A stretch of DNA of 64,000 nt from the NCBI RefSeq assembly GCF_018732085.1, contig NZ_CP076103.1, positions 1 to 64,000 on the forward strand, read 5' to 3'. Below, in pieces: positions 12,128 to 21,689 of the stretch. Source of the stretch: Lysobacter capsici (lineage in GTDB: Bacteria > Pseudomonadota > Gammaproteobacteria > Xanthomonadales > Xanthomonadaceae). The position numbers and the translations under genes were made by a program. The first letter of the stretch is position 1; every line of letters begins with the position of its first letter. A model generated the notes under the pieces. That model did not search any database, had not been told where the DNA came from, and saw only the letters and a program-made list of their open reading frames with translations.

Positions 12128-12877
12128 ATGCTGCAGCAAACCACCACCGCCGCCGCCGGAGGCTCTAACGCTGAAGCACTTCAGCAGATGAGCTTCTCGC
12201 ATCTGTTGCAAAACTTCGACGCCGTTGGCTGGATCGTGTTCATCACGCTCACGCTGATGTCGGTTCTGTCGGTCTATTGGATCGTCATCAATTTCGTCAA
12301 GAACCTCCGCCTGCGCGGCAGTTCCGACCGCGTCGTCAGCACGTTCTGGGAAACCCCGAACGCGCAGGACGCCATCCGTTACATGGAAGAGCAGTCGCGC
12401 AGCGAGCCGTTCTCCAAGATCGCGCTCGATGCCGCTCAGGCCGCCGCGCACCACCAGCGTCACGAAGGCTCGCGCCTGGTCGAGTCGCTGAACCGTTCCG
12501 AGTTCGTCGACCGCGCCCTGCGTCAGGCCGTCACCCGTGAGAGCTCGCGTCTGGAAGCCGGTCTGACCGTGCTCGCCACCGTCGGCTCGACCGCTCCGTT
12601 CGTCGGTCTGCTCGGCACCGTGTGGGGCATCTACCACGCCCTGCTGCGCCTGGGCGCCAGCGGCGAGTCCTCGATTCAGGCCGTTGCCGGCCCGGTCGGC
12701 GAGGCGCTGATCATGACCGCGATCGGTCTGTTCGTCGCGATCCCGGCGGTGCTTGCGTACAACTTCTTCGTCCGCCTGAACCGCGTCACGAACAACAAGT
12801 TCGACACCTTCGCGCACGACCTGCACGACTTCTTCGCCACCGGCTCGCGCGTCGGCGAAGTGGCGAGCAAGCGCTAA
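12128..12877 (+). CDS. exbB: MotA/TolQ/ExbB proton channel protein ExbB
   Basis: ExbB forms the pentameric inner-membrane channel scaffold that powers TonB together with ExbD. The 249-residue product has an N-terminal membrane segment (GWIVFITLTLMSVLSVYWIV), a cytoplasmic loop, and the two conserved membrane helices of the family around STAPFVGLLGTVWGIYHAL and GEALIMTAIGLFVAIPAVLA. It lies 83 bases after tonB and 41 bases before exbD. The order is that of the Xanthomonas tonB-exbB-exbD-exbD locus. Confidence 0.95.
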   Translation: MLQQTTTAAAGGSNAEALQQMSFSHLLQNFDAVGWIVFITLTLMSVLSVYWIVINFVKNLRLRGSSDRVVSTFWETPNAQDAIRYMEEQSRSEPFSKIALDAAQAAAHHQRHEGSRLVESLNRSEFVDRALRQAVTRESSRLEAGLTVLATVGSTAPFVGLLGTVWGIYHALLRLGASGESSIQAVAGPVGEALIMTAIGLFVAIPAVLAYNFFVRLNRVTNNKFDTFAHDLHDFFATGSRVGEVASKR

Positions 12878-12918
12878 GCAACACACGCCTTCACTTTTAG
12901 CGTAGTTGGAGTTCGGAC

Positions 12919-13332
12919 ATGGCCTTCAGTACAGGCAACGACAACGGCCCGATGGCTACCATCAACGTCACGCCCCTCGTGGACGTGATGCTGGTGCTGT
13001 TGATCATCTTCATGATCACCGCACCGCTGATGACCCATAAGGTCGAGATCAAACTGCCCGAAGCCACCCTCGCCAAGCCCGAGGAGGCGTCCAAGATCAC
13101 GCCGATCACCCTGGCCATCCAGGACAGCGGCGCGGTCTACTGGAACGATGAGCCGGTCACCATGGATCAGCTGGAAAGCCGTTTGTCGGTCGAAGCGCAG
13201 AAGACGCCGCAGCCGCCGATCAACATCCGCGGTGACCGCACCACGAAGTACAAGGTGGTCAATTCGGTGGTGACGGTTGCGCAGCGGCAAGGCATGCGCA
13301 AAGTCGGCTTCGTCGCGATCAAAGAACGTTAA
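12919..13332 (+). CDS. exbD: Biopolymer transport protein ExbD (first copy)
   Basis: ExbD is the single-pass inner-membrane partner of ExbB, with a membrane-embedded aspartate that moves protons. The 137-residue product has the hallmark NVTPLVDVMLVLLIIFMITA, in which the Asp in VDVMLV is the conserved proton-carrying residue, followed by a periplasmic domain ending VGFVAIKER. It sits 41 bases after exbB and 15 bases before a second exbD. Confidence 0.95.
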   Translation: MAFSTGNDNGPMATINVTPLVDVMLVLLIIFMITAPLMTHKVEIKLPEATLAKPEEASKITPITLAIQDSGAVYWNDEPVTMDQLESRLSVEAQKTPQPPINIRGDRTTKYKVVNSVVTVAQRQGMRKVGFVAIKER

Positions 13333-13347
13333 TCGGAGAACAGTCCC

Positions 13348-13761
<414 letters not shown>

Positions 13762-13793
13762 TTCCGTCCGGAACCGACGCTTACCGTCGTGAG

Positions 13794-13821
13794 AACGCCG
13801 CCCACCGGGCGGCGTTTTTTT
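13794..13821 (+). terminator. Intrinsic terminator after the tonB-exbBDD operon
   Basis: AACGCCGCCC and GGGCGGCGTT form a GC-rich stem with a very short loop, followed by seven Ts. It lies between the second and third exbD genes, so the third exbD needs readthrough or its own promoter. Confidence 0.92.
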
Positions 13822-13951
13822 ATGCGTGTTCTTATGCGCGCCGACTTCGTGCCCCTGGCGCGGGTCGCCGGCCTGGCGGGTACGTCTTGCGCCGATAACT
13901 GTGACGGGATTAACGTAAAGCCGGGCACCCCGCCCATGGAGGGAGATGCAT

Positions 13952-14356
13952 ATGGCCGGCTCCACCTACTGTGCTTCTGCTTACTCCGGCGACGCGCCTG
14001 TCGCCGAAATCAACGTCACCCCGCTGGTCGATGTGCTGCTGGTGCTGCTGGTGATCTTCATGGTCACCGCGCCCGTGCTGACCGGCACTTTGAACCTCGG
14101 GCTGCCGGTTCCCGGACCGCAACGCGACACGCCGCCGCCACGCGCCGAATTGATGGTGCAGGCCAGCGGCGCGTTCACCCTCGATGGCCAGACCCTGACC
14201 CGCGCGGAATTGCCGGCGGCGCTGAAGGCGTTGGTGCAGGCGGCGCCGAACACGGTGGTCGAGGTCGGTGCGAACGCCGACGCCGACTATCAGGCGTTTG
14301 CGCATGCGCTGTCGGCGGCGCGCGAGAGCGGGGTGCAGAATATTTCGACCCGCTGA
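13952..14356 (+). CDS. Third ExbD/TolR-family protein
   Basis: A further ExbD/TolR-type protein with the membrane signature NVTPLVDVLLVLLVIFMVTA and a periplasmic domain ending AARESGVQNISTR. Two in-frame ATGs are close together (13946 and 13952). The second has the better distance, 8 bases, from a GGAGGG ribosome-binding sequence, giving 134 residues. Unlike the two upstream exbD genes it lies beyond the operon terminator, so it may be expressed independently. It has no ExbB/TolQ partner of its own in the window and may compete for, or diversify, the ExbB complex. Confidence 0.88.
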   Translation: MAGSTYCASAYSGDAPVAEINVTPLVDVLLVLLVIFMVTAPVLTGTLNLGLPVPGPQRDTPPPRAELMVQASGAFTLDGQTLTRAELPAALKALVQAAPNTVVEVGANADADYQAFAHALSAARESGVQNISTR

Positions 14357-14794
14357 GGGAGCGCGGTTTGTGAGGCGGCGGCCGTCCCGGTGGGGCGGCC
14401 GTCGTCGTTTTGGCAGATGCGATGCGTTGGTTTCAATGCTCGTGCGCTGCCGAAAGCAAATCGTCCTGCGCGCTTTTCAATCGGAGGAAGCTTCGGATCG
14501 ATTCGTTGCGGCTCGCGGAGGATTGTCTTCGGGTGCGGCCGAAGGCTCGGTCCACCGCTTCCTCGCTTGCGTCGTGGTTGTGGTGTCGCGGTCGCGGCTT
14601 GCGCCGCTCCTACAGGCAGGCCATGTGGTTTCCACCGGAGGTTGGATTTTTGCGCCGTGGTGTTGCGACGGGGTTGGCTGTGATGCAAGTCTGCGGTGTG
14701 GCCGGCGCAGGTATGCGGGTGTGCCGGAAATGATGGATGGTACGAGGCGCCGCGATCATGGCGATTCGTCGTGAAACATGCGCTCGAATCCGCC
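14357..14794. other. Intergenic region with a half palindromic repeat
   Basis: No convincing gene. A GC-rich inverted repeat with GCGGCCGT arms near 14376-14410, followed by TCGTCGTTTT, may terminate the third exbD. A half copy of the CGGTCGCGGCTTGCGCCGCT repeat family lies near 14588-14617. The rest shows no recognisable feature. Confidence 0.5.
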
Positions 14795-14828
14795 AATAAA
14801 AAACGCTGGAAATCCAGGCATTTCAGCG
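14795..14828 (-). terminator. Intrinsic terminator after pdxJ
   Basis: On the minus strand CGCTGAAAT pairs with ATTTCCAGCG (one bulged base) around a GCCTGG loop, followed by TTTTTTATT. It lies about 50 bases downstream of the pdxJ stop. Confidence 0.88.
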
Positions 14829-14880
14829 ACAACGCCGCGATTGCCCCAACCCTATGAGCGACGCGGCAAGGGCTCGACGC

Positions 14881-15636
14881 TCAATCGCCTTTCGCGATCA
14901 CATCCAGATACGCGCGCACCGTCGCATCGAGGCCGGCGTACAGCGCTTCGCCGATCAATGCGTGGCCGATCGACACTTCGAGCACGTTTGGAACCGCGCG
15001 CAGGAACGCGCCGAGATTGGCCTGGCTCAGATCGTGGCCGGCGTTGACGCCGAGGCCGGCGGCCTGGGCGCGACGCGCGGCGGTAGCGAAGGCTCGCACG
15101 GTCGTGTCGATATCGCCTTGCGCGAAGGCGTCGGCGTACGGGCCGGTGTAAAGCTCGACCCGGTCAGCGCCCAATTCGGCCGCGCGCTCGATGCCTTCGC
15201 GATCGGCGTCGGCGAACACGCTGACCCGGCAATCGAGTTCGTGCAGTTGCGCGATCAACGGACGCAGCGCGTCGGCGTCGCGTTCGAAATCGAAGCCGTG
15301 GTCGGAGGTGAGTTGATCGTCGCCGTCCGGCACCAAGGTGACCTGCGCCGGCCGGGTGCGCCGGCACAGTTCGATCAAGCCCGGATAGCCGGCGCGCGGC
15401 GGCGCGAACGGATTGCCTTCGATGTTGAACTCGACCGCGCGCGCTTGGGTGAGTTCGGCCAGCGCGTACACGTCGTAGTCGCGGATGTGCCGCGCATCGG
15501 GCCGCGGATGCACGGTGATGCCGTGCGCGCCGGCGTCGAGGCAGGCTTGCGCGGCGCGCGATACATCGGGTTCGCCGCCGCCGCGCGAATTGCGCAGCAC
15601 CGCGATCTTGTTGACGTTGACGCTCAGGACGGTCAT
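14881..15636 (-). CDS. pdxJ: Pyridoxine 5'-phosphate synthase PdxJ
   Basis: PdxJ condenses 1-deoxy-D-xylulose 5-phosphate with 3-amino-2-oxopropyl phosphate to give pyridoxine 5'-phosphate, the ring-closing step of DXP-dependent vitamin B6 synthesis. The 251-residue product is a TIM barrel of normal length starting MTVLSVNVNKIAVLRNSRGG, with the conserved GAHGITVHPRPDARHI segment and a late GLGVNAGHDLSQANL. The rest of the B6 pathway is not in the window. A clear terminator follows. Confidence 0.96.
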   Translation of the reverse strand: MTVLSVNVNKIAVLRNSRGGGEPDVSRAAQACLDAGAHGITVHPRPDARHIRDYDVYALAELTQARAVEFNIEGNPFAPPRAGYPGLIELCRRTRPAQVTLVPDGDDQLTSDHGFDFERDADALRPLIAQLHELDCRVSVFADADREGIERAAELGADRVELYTGPYADAFAQGDIDTTVRAFATAARRAQAAGLGVNAGHDLSQANLGAFLRAVPNVLEVSIGHALIGEALYAGLDATVRAYLDVIAKGD

Positions 15637-15754
15637 GGCATCAGCCTAACCCGCCGGCTGCGATGCGGCGAGTGCGCAGTTTGGCCACGCATGCGTGCGC
15701 GGCCGGCGGCGTGAACAGTGGCGGATCGATCGCGGCCGGCGTGCGGCCGCGCGC

Positions 15755-16018
15755 TCAGCGCTGGGTCGGTTCGGACTGCGACGACGCGGCGAGTTTGCGC
15801 GCTTCGGCCTGCTCGCGCAGGCGGCGCAGTTCGACCGGGTCGATGATCACCGACACGTCGCGGCTGGTGTTGTCGAGGCGACGCGCCAGCAGGCTCATGA
15901 CGCCGGCGATCATCAGCCCGAGCGCCGCCAGCAGGCCGACGGCCATCAGTCCCGGCGAGGTGGTCTTCAGCGCCAGGCCGAAGGCGGCGATGGCCAGCAA
16001 CAGGTAAACCCAAGGCAT
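15755..16018 (-). CDS. Small membrane protein of unknown function
   Basis: An 87-residue protein with two adjacent hydrophobic helices (PWVYLLLAIAAFGLAL and LMAVGLLAALGLMIAGVMSL) joined by a short turn, then a charged cytoplasmic-looking tail (DPVELRRLREQAEARKLAA). The ATG at 16018 is preceded on the minus strand by a good AGGGAG ribosome-binding sequence. A longer in-frame extension up to 16285 is arginine-rich and runs into the repeat array, so it was rejected. I do not recognise a functional family. Confidence 0.75.
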   Translation of the reverse strand: MPWVYLLLAIAAFGLALKTTSPGLMAVGLLAALGLMIAGVMSLLARRLDNTSRDVSVIIDPVELRRLREQAEARKLAASSQSEPTQR

Positions 16019-16228
16019 TGCGGCGTGCTCCCTGACGAATTCGATGACCCCTCTGCGCGCCCGCTCGCAGCGTGGCGGCCCGGCGCGTGGACCTCGGCGG
16101 GCCCGGTTCGAGTGTAGCGCGGCGCGGTGGCGGCGGCAGCTGGGGCGATCCCCGGCTGCGACGGTCGGCACAACGGCGGGCAAGAGCGGCTGCGGCTGAA
16201 TGGCCCAGGCCGGCACCCACCGGCCCTT

Positions 16229-16878
16229 GCGGGCAACACCAACCAGGCCAACGCCTCGGGCAAGCGCAAGAACCCGCCCGGTCATTTCGCAGTCCTGGGG
16301 GCTTTTGTGGGAGGGCCTTTCAGGCCCGATGCTTTCCGGTCCGATCGTCGCGGCTGATCGAAAAGCATCGGGCCTGAAGGCCCTCCCACAAAAGACTTCG
16401 AAACCCGAGGCTTATCCCGATGCCCTTCCCTCAAGGCAACGGCGACACCAACCGGGCCAACGATTCGGGCAAGCGCAAGAACCCGCCCGGTCATTTCGCA
16501 GTCCTGGGGGCTTTTGTGGGAGGGCCTTTCAGGCCCAATGCTTTCCGGTCCGATCGTCGCGGCTGATCGAAAAGCGTCGGGCCTGAAGGCCCTCCCACAA
16601 AAGACTTCGAAACCCGAGGCTTATCCCGATGCCCTTCCCTCAAGGCAACGGCGACACCAGCCGGGCCAACGCCGCGGGCAATCGCAAGAACCCGTCCGGT
16701 CATTTCGCAGTCTGGGGGGCTTTTGTGGGAGGGCCTTTCAGGCCCGATGCTTTCCGGTCCGATCGTCGCGGCTGATCGAAAAGCGTCGGGCCTGAAGGCC
16801 CTCCCACAAAAGACTTCGAAGCCTCAAGGGCTATCGCGATTCCCACGAAGCGCCGAGGCCTGTCCCGATGCTCGCCCC
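16229..16878. repeat. 209-bp tandem array of hairpins plus decayed cls 3' ends
   Basis: Three near-identical units with a period of 209 bases lie directly downstream of the cardiolipin synthase gene. Each unit has a degenerate copy of the last 50 or so bases of cls (starting near 16229, 16436 and 16645; the genuine gene end is the fourth copy, near 16884) and a large inverted repeat built on TTTTGTGGGAGGGCCTTTCA (hairpins near 16303-16393, 16512-16602 and 16721-16811). Units differ by only a few bases, suggesting recent amplification. A run of open frames through the array is a by-product. Confidence 0.9.
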
Positions 16879-18315
16879 TCAAAGCAACGGCGACACCAAC
16901 CGCGCCAAGGCCTCGGGCAACCGCGTACGCCACAACGACCGTTCGCGGTCGCTGCGCGCCCGCGGCGCGCGCGAGCATTCCTGTTCGATCAACGCGGCCA
17001 GTTCGCCGGCCAGGGTCGCGTTGTAGAACATCACCGAAATCTCGAAGTTCAGGCGGAAGCTGCGGTGGTCGAAATTGGCGCTGCCGATGATCGCCATTTC
17101 GTCGTCGCACAGCAGCGCCTTGGTGTGCAGCATGCGCGGGCCGTACTCGTGGATCTTGACCCCGGCTTCGAGCAGCTCGTCGAAGTACGAACGCGCCGCG
17201 TAGGTCACCAGGCGGCTGTCGCTGAGCTTGGGCACCAGCAGGCGCACGTCCAGGCCGCCGAGCGCGGCCGAGGTCAGCGCCATGCGCGCGGCTTCGCCGG
17301 GCACGAAGTACGGCGTGACCAGCCAGACCCGCTGGCGCGCGGCGTGGATCGCGCCGACGTGGACGCGATGGATCGCTTCCCAGCTCGAATCCGGGCCGGA
17401 ACTGACCACCTGCGCGGCGATCGTGCCCTGCACCGGCGCCGCGTTGACGTGCCGGATCGGCGGCTCGCCGGTGGCGTAGCACCAGTCTTCGGTGAACACC
17501 AGTTCCAGCTCGCGCACCACGTCGCCCTCCAGGCGCAGATGCAGGTCGCGGTAGGCGTCCTCGCGCAGGCGTTCGTCTTCCTCGTCGGTGATGTTGATGC
17601 CGCCGGTGTAGCCGACCCGGCCGTCGATCACCACGATCTTGCGATGGGTGCGCAGGTTCAGCCACGGCCGCCGCCACAGCCAGCGCAGCTTCATCGGGTG
17701 GAACCAGGCGACCTGCGCGCCGGCATCGATCAGCGGCTGGATGAAACGCTGCTTGGTCGCGCCCGAGCCGACCGCGTCGAGCAGCAGCCGCACCGTGACC
17801 CCGGCGCGCGCACGTTCGATCAGCGCATCGCGCAGCGCGGTGCCGGTGCGATCAGGTTGATAGATGTAGTACTCCAGGTGGATGCGCTCGCGGGCCAGGG
17901 CGATGTCGGCCAGCAGCGCGGCGTACTTGGCGCCGCCGTCGATCAGCAGGCGCGCTTGGGTCGCGGTGGTCGGCGGCAGGCCGGTGGTGGCCTGGCCGAG
18001 CCGGGCCAGTTCGATCGCTTCCGGCGACGGGGTCAGCCCCGGCGGCGGCGCCGGCAGTGCCGCGCGTGCGCGCACCCGGCGCAGGCGCTGGCGATGGATG
18101 CGCTGAGGGCCGAAGAAGTAATAGATCAAAAAGCCCAGGTACGGCAGCGCCGCCAGACTGATCAGCCAGCTGATGGTCGCGACCGGCTCGCGCTTCTGCA
18201 GCACGATCCACAGCCCCAGCCAGACCAGATAGAGCGCCCAGCCGGCGGTGAGGTACACGCCCAGGTAGGGAATGCTGACCAGGGTTTGCCACAGCTCGGA
18301 CACGTCGGGCTCCAT
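16879..18315 (-). CDS. cls: Cardiolipin synthase (phospholipase D superfamily)
   Basis: The enzyme joins two phosphatidylglycerol molecules to make cardiolipin, at the inner membrane. The 478-residue product has two N-terminal membrane helices (YLGVYLTAGWALYLVWLGL and WLISLAALPYLGFLIYYFFG) and two HKD motifs: HRKIVVIDGRVGYTGG near 223 and HTKALLCDDEMAIIGSANFD near 396. The ATG at 18315 gives MEPDVSELWQ and the standard ClsA-like length; a much longer open frame upstream is unconserved. Downstream, decayed copies of its last codons are amplified in a 209-bp tandem array. Confidence 0.94.
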   Translation of the reverse strand: MEPDVSELWQTLVSIPYLGVYLTAGWALYLVWLGLWIVLQKREPVATISWLISLAALPYLGFLIYYFFGPQRIHRQRLRRVRARAALPAPPPGLTPSPEAIELARLGQATTGLPPTTATQARLLIDGGAKYAALLADIALARERIHLEYYIYQPDRTGTALRDALIERARAGVTVRLLLDAVGSGATKQRFIQPLIDAGAQVAWFHPMKLRWLWRRPWLNLRTHRKIVVIDGRVGYTGGINITDEEDERLREDAYRDLHLRLEGDVVRELELVFTEDWCYATGEPPIRHVNAAPVQGTIAAQVVSSGPDSSWEAIHRVHVGAIHAARQRVWLVTPYFVPGEAARMALTSAALGGLDVRLLVPKLSDSRLVTYAARSYFDELLEAGVKIHEYGPRMLHTKALLCDDEMAIIGSANFDHRSFRLNFEISVMFYNATLAGELAALIEQECSRAPRARSDRERSLWRTRLPEALARLVSPLL

Positions 18316-18672
18316 CGGGCGATCGCTGCGGCGGTCGCCGGCGTGGGCTAAGGCTAGCCCGCCGGGGCATGGGCGCAAAGTGTGCAATCGGTCCACCCGA
18401 CTCCGAGCGCGCGTGACCGCTCGGGATCCGCGCCGCGACCGGCCGCAATGGTGACGGCACCGGGCCGGTTTCGCGGGCGATCGAGGCACGGCGTGCCCGG
18501 TTCGGAAAGCCGCTCGCACCGGCGCGGGCGGATGATCGCGCGCATCGCCGCGCCGCGGCCCGGCAGGACCCGAATTCGCCGGCCGGACTCGCGTCCGTTC
18601 GCGGCTGCGACTACTGTGGCCTCCACCCTGCCCGCGCCGCTCGCCGGCGCACCCACCCACGGAAGGCCCGTC

Positions 18673-19428
18673 ATGAAATACCGCCTGCTGTTCGTCCTCG
18701 CCCTGGCCGCGTTGCCCGCCCTGCCCGCCTTCGCGCAGAAGGCCAATCGCATCATCAGCGTCTCCGGCGCGGCCGAAATAAAAGTCGCCCCGGACGAAAT
18801 CCTGCTCAACGTCGGGGTCGAATCGCGGCATCCGCGGCTCGAGGAAGCCAAGCGCCAGAACGACGAAAGCATCGCCAGCGCGCTGGCCTTCCTCAAGCGC
18901 AACGGCGTGCCCGACAAGGACGTGCAGACCGATTTCATCACCATCGAGCCGCAGTACGAACGCGACGATTCCAGCCGCTCCGCGCTGGAGCGTTCGCGCG
19001 TGGTGCCGTTGCTGTACGTCGTGCGCAAGAGCATCGGCATCCGCCTGACCCGCGTCGGCGATTTCGACGCCTTGCTGTCGGGCCTGCTCGGCAACGGCGT
19101 GCAGTACATCCACGGCATCGAATTTCGTACCTCGCAACTGCGCAAGCACCGCGACGCCGCGCGCGCGCTGGCGATCCGCGCGGCCAAGGAAAAAGCCGAT
19201 GCGCTGACCTTGGAACTCGGCGTCCGCCGCGGCGCGGCGCAGACGATTTCGGAATCGTATTCGGGCGGCTGGTGGCGCAGCAGCACCGGCTGGGGCGGCG
19301 GTGGCGGCCAGCAGATGCAGAACGTGATCCAGAACACCGGCGGCGGCGGCGGCGAGGACGGCGCGACCATGGCGGTCGGGCAGATCAGCGTCAATGCCTC
19401 GGTGGATGTGACGTTTGCCATCGAGTAG
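18673..19428 (+). CDS. Secreted SIMPL (DUF541) domain protein
   Basis: The 251-residue product starts with a signal peptide (MKYRLLFVLALAALPALPAF, cleaved before QKANRI) and continues with a SIMPL domain: ISVSGAAEIKVAPDEILLNV at the start and GQISVNASVDVTFAIE at the end are typical. SIMPL proteins are periplasmic oligomers; one E. coli member (YggE) is linked to oxidative stress, but the molecular role is unclear. A glycine-rich insertion near residues 205-230 looks disordered. ATG 18673 is fixed by the signal peptide. It is divergent from cls. Confidence 0.88.
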   Translation: MKYRLLFVLALAALPALPAFAQKANRIISVSGAAEIKVAPDEILLNVGVESRHPRLEEAKRQNDESIASALAFLKRNGVPDKDVQTDFITIEPQYERDDSSRSALERSRVVPLLYVVRKSIGIRLTRVGDFDALLSGLLGNGVQYIHGIEFRTSQLRKHRDAARALAIRAAKEKADALTLELGVRRGAAQTISESYSGGWWRSSTGWGGGGGQQMQNVIQNTGGGGGEDGATMAVGQISVNASVDVTFAIE

Positions 19429-19546
19429 TTGCGATCGATCGCCATGCGTTGCGGCGCCGATTGTTCGTCGCTGACTCGTCTGAAGATCCAGGACGTTATT
19501 CCCGTGGATGCGAACTCGCTTTGATTCGGCGAAGGCGGAAATTGCA

Positions 19547-19627
19547 AGCTAGGTCGAAATTTCCAAATCCACGAGCTGAGTCGAAACTTCCAAATCCACT
19601 AGTTGAGTCGAACCTCTCAAGTCGTCA
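19547..19627. repeat. Three 27-bp direct repeats
   Basis: A unit like AGCTGAGTCGAAACTTCCAA starts at 19547, 19574 and 19601, spaced exactly 27 bases apart with a few substitutions. It leads straight into the palindrome array that follows. Confidence 0.75.
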
Positions 19628-20290
19628 TTCCCGCGAACGCGGGAATCCAGGGCCTTTCGAGCGAGAAGGGTTCGTATTCCGAGCGGCCTGATGACTGCAA
19701 GTAGACATTGAGCGACGCCGGTTTTTTGGGCACGCCTGAGCGAAGGACTTCATGCGCTTTCGCTTGAGAGGCCCTGGATTCCCGCGTTCGCGGGAATGAC
19801 GGTCGGGAGGGCGCGTCGGGGTTGAAGGCGTCGTATGCGAGCGCCCCCAACCCATTCGCTCGAAAGGCGCTGGATTCCCGCGTTCGCGGGAATGACAGTC
19901 GGGAGGGCGCATCGGCGTTGAAGGCGTCGTATGCGAGCGCCCCCAACCCATTCGCTCGAAAGGCGCTGGATTCCCGCGTTCGCGGGAATGACAGTCGGGA
20001 GGGCGCATCGGCGTTGAAGGCGTCGTATGTGAGCCCCTAACCCTTTCGCTTGAAAGGCCCTGGATTCCCGCGTTCGCGGGGATGACGGTCGGGAGAGCGC
20101 ATCGGCGTTGAAGGCGTCGTATGCGAGCGCCCCCAACCCTTTCGCTCGAAAGGCGCTGAATTCCGGCGTTCGCGGGAATGACAGTCGGGAGGGCGCATCG
20201 GCGTTGAAGGCGTCGTATGCGAGCGCCCCCAACCCTTTCGCTCGAAAGGCACTGGATTCCCGCGTTCGCGGGAATGACAGTCGGGAGGGC
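19620..20290. repeat. Array of ATTCCCGCGTTCGCGGGAAT palindromes with 96-bp period
   Basis: Six copies of a unit containing GATTCCCGCGTTCGCGGGAA start at about 19776, 19872, 19968, 20062, 20158 and 20254 (spacing 96, 96, 94, 96 and 96), joined by a conserved linker. One inverted copy lies at 19622. The same palindrome forms the 26,977-27,168 element. Some frames run through it because the unit length is a multiple of three, but these are not credible genes. Confidence 0.9.
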
Positions 20291-20510
20291 GCGCCGACGC
20301 TGTAAGTATGGTGTGCGAGCCCCATCAGCGAGCGATGTATCGGTATCGGATGAACGAGTGGATGAGTTATTGAGCCAACGTCGGCGGTTCGACCAGGTCG
20401 CTTGGTCGGCTCACCTCGCTAACCACACAGACACGCCCATCGATTTATCCACCGCCCCATCGCCCCCCCGCGTCGCACCCGCTGCGACACCCCCGCCCTA
20501 CCCTGCGCGC

Positions 20511-21614
20511 ATGGATTCGGCCCGCAAAACCCAAGTCTCGCTCCAGCCCACCGCGTTCAAGGGCCGCGGTTCGGCGTCGTACGTGCCGGGACGGTATGCG
20601 GTCACCACCGCGCACGGCGAGGACGACGGCTGGGGCTCGGTGTATGTCGACGACGGCACCGACACGCGGCCGGAAACCCGGGTCACCGAAGAAACCGCGC
20701 GCAGCATCATCAGCCGCAACGATTCGCCCGATATCGCCTTCGGCCAGTCGGTCAATCCCTACCGCGGCTGCGAACACGGCTGCGTGTACTGCTTCGCCCG
20801 GCCCTCGCACGCCTATCTGGAACTGTCGCCCGGGCTGGACTTCGAAACCCGTTTGTTCGCCAAGGTCAACGCCGCCGAGCGCTTGCAGAACGAACTCGCG
20901 CGGCCGGGCTATCGCTGCGTGCCGATCGCGCTGGGCATCAACACCGATTCCTATCAGCCGATCGAGCGCCGCTTCCGCATCACCCGCGGGGTGATGGAGG
21001 TGCTCGACGCCTGCTCGCATCCCTTCAGCCTGATCACCAAGAACGCATCGATCGTGCGCGACGTCGAGCTGCTCGCATCGATGGCGAAACGCGGCCTGGT
21101 GTCGGTGTATTTCTCGGTCACCACCCTCGACAACCCGCTGTCGGCGAAGATGGAACCGCGCGCCTCCGCGCCGCACTCGCGGCTCAAGGCGATGCGGACC
21201 CTGGCCGAGGCCGGCGTGCCGGTCGGGGTGATGGTCGCGCCGACGATCCCGATGATCAACGACGGCGAGATCGAGCACATCCTCGCCGCGGCCTACGACG
21301 CCGGCGCGCGCGCCGCGGGTTACGTGGTGTTGCGGCTGCCGCACGAACTCAAGCAGGTCTGGCGCGAGTGGCTGCAACTGCACTACCCCGATCGCGCCGC
21401 GCACGTGATGAGCCTGATCCAGCAGATGAGCGGCGGCAAGGATTACGACAGCCGTTTCGGTCAGCGCATGCGCGGCGAAGGCCCGTTCGCGCAACTGATC
21501 GCGCAACGTTTCCAGAAAGCCTGGCGCCGGCACGGATTCGGCCGCTTGCCGGCGCTGGACACCAGCCGTTTCGTCGCGCCGCGCAAGCCGACGCCGCAGC
21601 TGGAACTGTTCTGA
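20511..21614 (+). CDS. Radical SAM protein, PA0069 family
   Basis: A 367-residue radical SAM enzyme with the [4Fe-4S] cluster motif CEHGCVYCFA. Flanking sequences such as SPDIAFGQSVNPYRG and DFETRLFAKVNAAERL are typical of the PA0069 family, related to spore photoproduct lyase-like proteins but of unknown reaction. The start at 20511 (MDSARKTQVSLQPTAFKGRG) is chosen because longer in-frame starts lie in the upstream palindrome array. It stands alone, with no obvious operon partner. Confidence 0.88.
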   Translation: MDSARKTQVSLQPTAFKGRGSASYVPGRYAVTTAHGEDDGWGSVYVDDGTDTRPETRVTEETARSIISRNDSPDIAFGQSVNPYRGCEHGCVYCFARPSHAYLELSPGLDFETRLFAKVNAAERLQNELARPGYRCVPIALGINTDSYQPIERRFRITRGVMEVLDACSHPFSLITKNASIVRDVELLASMAKRGLVSVYFSVTTLDNPLSAKMEPRASAPHSRLKAMRTLAEAGVPVGVMVAPTIPMINDGEIEHILAAAYDAGARAAGYVVLRLPHELKQVWREWLQLHYPDRAAHVMSLIQQMSGGKDYDSRFGQRMRGEGPFAQLIAQRFQKAWRRHGFGRLPALDTSRFVAPRKPTPQLELF

Positions 21615-21689
21615 CGATCCGGCCGCTTGCCGCGCGCCCTCGATGCGTGCGCCCGGCGCCGCCCGCGGCATCGCGACGGCAGGCGCGAT

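Noticed and set aside
16229..16878. 209-bp array as tandem small genes
   Set aside because: The frames pass through hairpins and have no ribosome-binding sites; they are repeats of a cls end.
19620..20290. Regular 96-bp repeats as a possible CRISPR array
   Set aside because: The spacers between palindromes are themselves conserved repeats, unit size is too large, and no cas genes are present.
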